Positions 63,896-64,000 of a stretch of DNA of 64,000 nucleotides are shown piece by piece. The DNA comes from Symbiodinium natans. Lineage: Eukaryota; Sar; Dinophyceae; Suessiales; Symbiodiniaceae. The translations under genes and the position numbers were made by a program. The notes under the pieces were generated by a model. It searched no databases. It was not told the origin of the DNA and saw nothing but the letters and a program-made list of their open reading frames with translations. Location: positions 787,977-851,976 of the forward strand of contig CAJNDS010000535.1 in the NCBI GenBank assembly GCA_905221605.1, read 5' to 3'. Numbering within the stretch: the stretch's first letter is position 1; the number at the start of each line of letters is the position of its first letter.

Positions 63896-64000
63896 ACCCT
63901 AGACCCTAGACCCTAGACCCTAGACCCTAGACCCTAGACCCTAGACCCTAGACCCTAGACCCTATAGACCCTAGACCCTAGACCCTAGACCCTAAAGACC
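63896..64000 (-). repeat. CCCTAGA variant array at window end
   Basis: About 14 units of CCCTAGA (TCTAGGG on the other strand), runs to the window edge and probably beyond. Confidence 0.97.

Noticed and set aside
1-64000. CRISPR array
   Set aside because: Repeat units are contiguous 7-10-mers without regular unique spacers, and nothing prokaryotic is present.
1-64000. tRNA, rRNA or spliced-leader genes
   Set aside because: No tRNA B-box with cloverleaf context, no rRNA-like segment and no dinoflagellate spliced-leader sequence was noticed; a covariance-model scan would settle it.

Overview
This window looks like nuclear DNA of a dinoflagellate or close relative. It is packed with Arabidopsis-type telomere heptamers (TTTAGGG on one strand, CCCTAAA on the other) in many short arrays of both orientations, so it is interstitial sequence and not a chromosome end. 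Between the arrays lie short GC-rich islands of about 40-200 bases. Many are open in a frame, start after an AG acceptor and end before a GT (sometimes GC) donor. Two islands encode pieces of the Cys/Trp module common in dinoflagellate proteins (FDCNAG, W..GWS..KK.WCC). I found no bacterial gene, tRNA, rRNA or spliced-leader sequence.

The main reading is that the window holds several intron-rich genes, mostly on the + strand, whose introns are built from telomere-like repeats. Exon islands tend to have CCCTAAA on their left and TTTAGGG on their right, so a typical intron opens with TTTAGGG and closes with CCCTAAA and could fold into a hairpin. In several places neighbouring islands join in a consistent reading phase: 248-681, 5841-7697, 13147-13738, 22545-23200 (leucine-rich repeats), 26505-26801, 34793-35297, 36024-36491, 38112-39454, 45266-46481 and 60907-62830. 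These exon calls come from reading alone. In GC-rich islands more than one frame is often open, so single-exon calls have modest confidence.

Layout. 0-8 kb: small exons in dense telomere arrays. 8.4-10.2 kb: a 10-bp minisatellite that inverts on itself, then poly-C. 10.7-13.7 kb: small exons, a duplicated segment and the four-exon MGCC gene. 14.3-14.6 kb: a G-rich block. 15-20 kb: scattered exons and two telomere-free islands with longer ORFs. 20-23 kb: a leucine-rich-repeat gene. 24-32 kb: many short exons. 33.0-33.4 kb: an AT-rich foreign-looking island. 34-39.5 kb: exon chains, including a possible beta-propeller piece and a membrane helix with a proline-rich tail. 39.8-42.6 kb: a six-copy local repeat. 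43-50 kb: Cys/Trp-module exons and other short exons. 50.1-51.1 kb: a telomere-poor island with a protein-kinase N-lobe fragment. 51.6-64 kb: another leucine-rich-repeat gene, a zinc-binding C-terminus and a five-exon all-phase-0 chain.

Intron interiors also hold at least a dozen families of short palindromic elements (about 60-165 bases, MITE-like), each present two to four times or more. The proteins hint at ordinary eukaryotic roles (leucine-rich repeats, kinase, zinc binding, membrane anchors), but no full protein could be assembled and no gene symbol is justified.
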